Source: Blastococcus sp.
Lineage (GTDB): Bacteria > Actinomycetota > Actinomycetes > Mycobacteriales > Geodermatophilaceae
Direction: 5' to 3'
Length of the DNA stretch: 15,363 bases
NCBI GenBank assembly: GCA_025963345.1
Contig: JAOPUS010000363.1
Location: forward strand, 1-15,363
The notes under the pieces are model-generated. The model saw nothing but the letters and a program-made list of their open reading frames with translations. It had not been told where the DNA came from and did not search any database. Shown piece by piece: positions 13,760-15,363 of the stretch. Position 1 is the stretch's first letter. The number at the start of each line of letters is the position of its first letter. A program made the position numbers and the translations under genes.

Positions 13760-15363
13760 TCAATGGCCGGAGCTGCCGGGGCTGGAGTGCCAGAGCTTGC
13801 GGGGCGCCCCCGCGGCCGCCCGGCGTGCGGCCACCTTGGAGTCCTCGCCGGCCGGCTTGATGTCCGCGTAGGGCGACATCCGGAACCCGGTCGGGTGGAC
13901 CAGCACCGGGCGCACCATCACCGGCCGCGAATTCCGCGACTCCGCCGCCCCGGCGATGGCCTGGTCGGTGTACTCCCCCGGTGCCGCCATCAGGTCCCGC
14001 ACACCGTCGAGCCCGTCGGCTTCCCACGCCTCGTGGAGGGCCGGCAGCTCCCAGGCCCCGGTGGCCCGCAGCGACACCCCGCGCGGACCGGTGCGCCGCA
14101 GCACTCCCCGGATGACGAGCAGCCAGGAGTGGAACACCGTGGCGGCGTAAGGGCCCTGCGCGTCCTCGAAGAAGGTCGAGTCGGTACAGCCCGTGCCGTC
14201 GTCGAGGGTCACGAAGACCACCCGCCGGCCCGAGCGGATCGGCGGCGTCTGGGTGGCCACCTTCACCCCGGCGACCAGCACCTCCGCGCCACTGCGGCAG
14301 GTGAGCATCTCCCCGGCCGGCACCGCCCCGATGGCGGCCAGGAACGGCTTGTAGAAGTCGATGACGTGCCGGCTGGCGTCCAGGCCGAGCACCTCCAGCT
14401 CGGCGCGCACCAACTCGGCGTCGGTGAACTCCGGCAGGCCGCTGCCCTCCGCCCAGCTCGGCCCGGTCTCCTCCGGACCGTCCCCCACGAGGTCGCCAGC
14501 GAGCTCCAGCCCCATCAGATCCAGGCTGAGCTGCCCGCTGGAACTCGCCCGTGCGCCGCTGCGGCTCCACCGGTCCAGCTCCCCGATCTGCAGCAGCAGG
14601 TCGCGCCGGGTCACCTGCTTGCGGCGATGGGTCGGCCGGCCCGCCTCGCGGTCGCGCACCCCGAAGCCGTAGAGGGAGTCGAAGCCGCCGGCCAGCACCA
14701 GCCGTTCGACCACCGGCCGGGACACCGATGCCCGGTGCCAGAAGTCGGTCAGCGAGCGGTAGGGCTGCCCCGTCACGACCCGGGCGACCTCCTCCTCCGA
14801 GATGCCCTTCACGTCGGCGAGGGCCAGCCGGATGCCGTAGTCGGACGGCGCCCGCATCGAGGCCGGCATCCACTCCGGCCGCCGCCAGCCCCCACCGCCC
14901 TCGGGCTCGGTGTCGCCGTCGGCTTCGGAAACGGCTCCGGCGTCCTCGGCGTCCGGTGCGATCCGCTCGACGCGGTAGGTCCCGGCGGAGACGTTGACGT
15001 CCAGGCCCAGCACCCGGATCCCGAAATTGCGGGCGTCGTCGAGGATCAGCCGCTTGGGGTACATCCCCGGGTCGTGGGTGAGCACCCCGGCGAGGAAGGC
15101 CGCCGGATGGTGGGTCTTCAGCCAGGCCGACTGGTAGGTGGGCAGCGCGAACGCCGCCGCGTGGGCCTTGCAGAAGCCGAAGGAGCCGAAGGCCGCGAGC
15201 ACCGTCCAGACCTGCTCGGCGACCTCCACCGGATAGCCGGCGGCCAGCACCTGCGGCACGAACCAGGCCCGCACCTCGGGGTGCGCGTCCTTCTCCCCCA
15301 GCGCCCGGCGCACCTCGTCGGCCTCGGCCAGGGTGCATCCGGTCATCCGGGCCACCACCTGCA
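13760..15363 (-). CDS. dnaE2: DNA polymerase III alpha subunit, DnaE family, probably second/error-prone type (C-terminal half)
   Basis: Only the last 534 or so codons are in the window; the PHP and catalytic palm parts lie beyond the right edge. The visible part holds the fingers/helix-hairpin-helix region (FGSFGFCKAHAAAFALPTYQ, then KTHHPAAFLAGVLTHDPGM) and LADVKGISEEEVARV. It also has QLSLDL (14533-14516), which fits an internal beta-clamp-binding motif, and an OB domain (EVLVAGVKVATQTPPIRSGR, then FVTLDDGTG). It ends KLWHSSPGSSGH. The replicative DnaE1 of actinobacteria typically reads FNKSHAAGYG at the equivalent site, and the shorter tail also differs, so this is likely the accessory DnaE linked to induced mutagenesis. 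That subtype call is from memory. No SOS box can be assessed because the gene's start is absent. Confidence 0.85.
   Translation of the reverse strand, partial: QVVARMTGCTLAEADEVRRALGEKDAHPEVRAWFVPQVLAAGYPVEVAEQVWTVLAAFGSFGFCKAHAAAFALPTYQSAWLKTHHPAAFLAGVLTHDPGMYPKRLILDDARNFGIRVLGLDVNVSAGTYRVERIAPDAEDAGAVSEADGDTEPEGGGGWRRPEWMPASMRAPSDYGIRLALADVKGISEEEVARVVTGQPYRSLTDFWHRASVSRPVVERLVLAGGFDSLYGFGVRDREAGRPTHRRKQVTRRDLLLQIGELDRWSRSGARASSSGQLSLDLMGLELAGDLVGDGPEETGPSWAEGSGLPEFTDAELVRAELEVLGLDASRHVIDFYKPFLAAIGAVPAGEMLTCRSGAEVLVAGVKVATQTPPIRSGRRVVFVTLDDGTGCTDSTFFEDAQGPYAATVFHSWLLVIRGVLRRTGPRGVSLRATGAWELPALHEAWEADGLDGVRDLMAAPGEYTDQAIAGAAESRNSRPVMVRPVLVHPTGFRMSPYADIKPAGEDSKVAARRAAAGAPRKLWHSSPGSSGH

Noticed and set aside
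12241..15363. Signs of a mobile element or recent transfer around the right-hand genes
   Set aside because: No transposase, integrase, tRNA, flanking direct repeats or composition shift could be seen.

Overview
The window is GC-rich, densely coded actinobacterial DNA. It has strong G/C third-position bias, many GTG starts, leaderless-looking promoters and an actinobacterial-type LexA box. The gene set and order (mraZ next to MoxR, DUF58, transglutaminase, DUF3040 and dinB) suggest a high-GC actinomycete, and my impression is Geodermatophilaceae or a close relative. That placement is inference and no taxonomic marker proves it.

Left part (1-5438): mraZ, first gene of the division and cell-wall (dcw) cluster, leaves the window on the minus strand. 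A direct-repeat array of MraZ boxes lies in its promoter. Divergent from it runs a tight three-gene operon: MoxR AAA+ ATPase, DUF58 protein, and a large membrane transglutaminase of the TgpA/DUF3488 type. A hairpin at 5484-5509 closes this operon against convergent genes. Middle-left (5532-7508): a DUF3040 membrane protein and the Y-family polymerase DinB are on the minus strand. A perfect LexA/SOS box (7493-7508) sits just upstream of dinB.

Centre (7661-10270): this is the most unusual part. After a perfect 10+2+10 bp inverted repeat comes a gene for an 83-residue protein made almost entirely of Gly-Gly-Ala-Asp tetrads. The tetrads form five 12-residue super-repeats in which every third tetrad begins with Ser or Lys. 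Its stop codon overlaps, by four bases, the apparent CTG start of a JmjC/cupin Fe(II)/2-oxoglutarate oxygenase. A sucrase/ferredoxin-like thioredoxin-fold Fe-S protein follows. The overlap, the repetitive low-complexity partner and the oxygenase suggest a substrate-enzyme pair, possibly RiPP-like or a multi-site hydroxylated peptide. This is a hypothesis. The oxygenase also resembles ribosomal-protein hydroxylases of the RoxA/YcfD/NO66 type.

Right part (10289-15363), all minus strand: a methyltransferase (CmoM-like in appearance) overlapping an alkaline-phosphatase-superfamily phosphodiesterase by GTGA; a PhnB-type VOC protein; a tandem DUF2267 protein with a possible stress-sigma promoter; and the C-terminal half of a DnaE-family polymerase, probably the second or error-prone type. 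With SOS-box dinB, the window therefore carries two likely damage-tolerance polymerases. No tRNA, rRNA, CRISPR array, transposase or integrase was seen, and no gene-free stretch exceeds about 250 bases.
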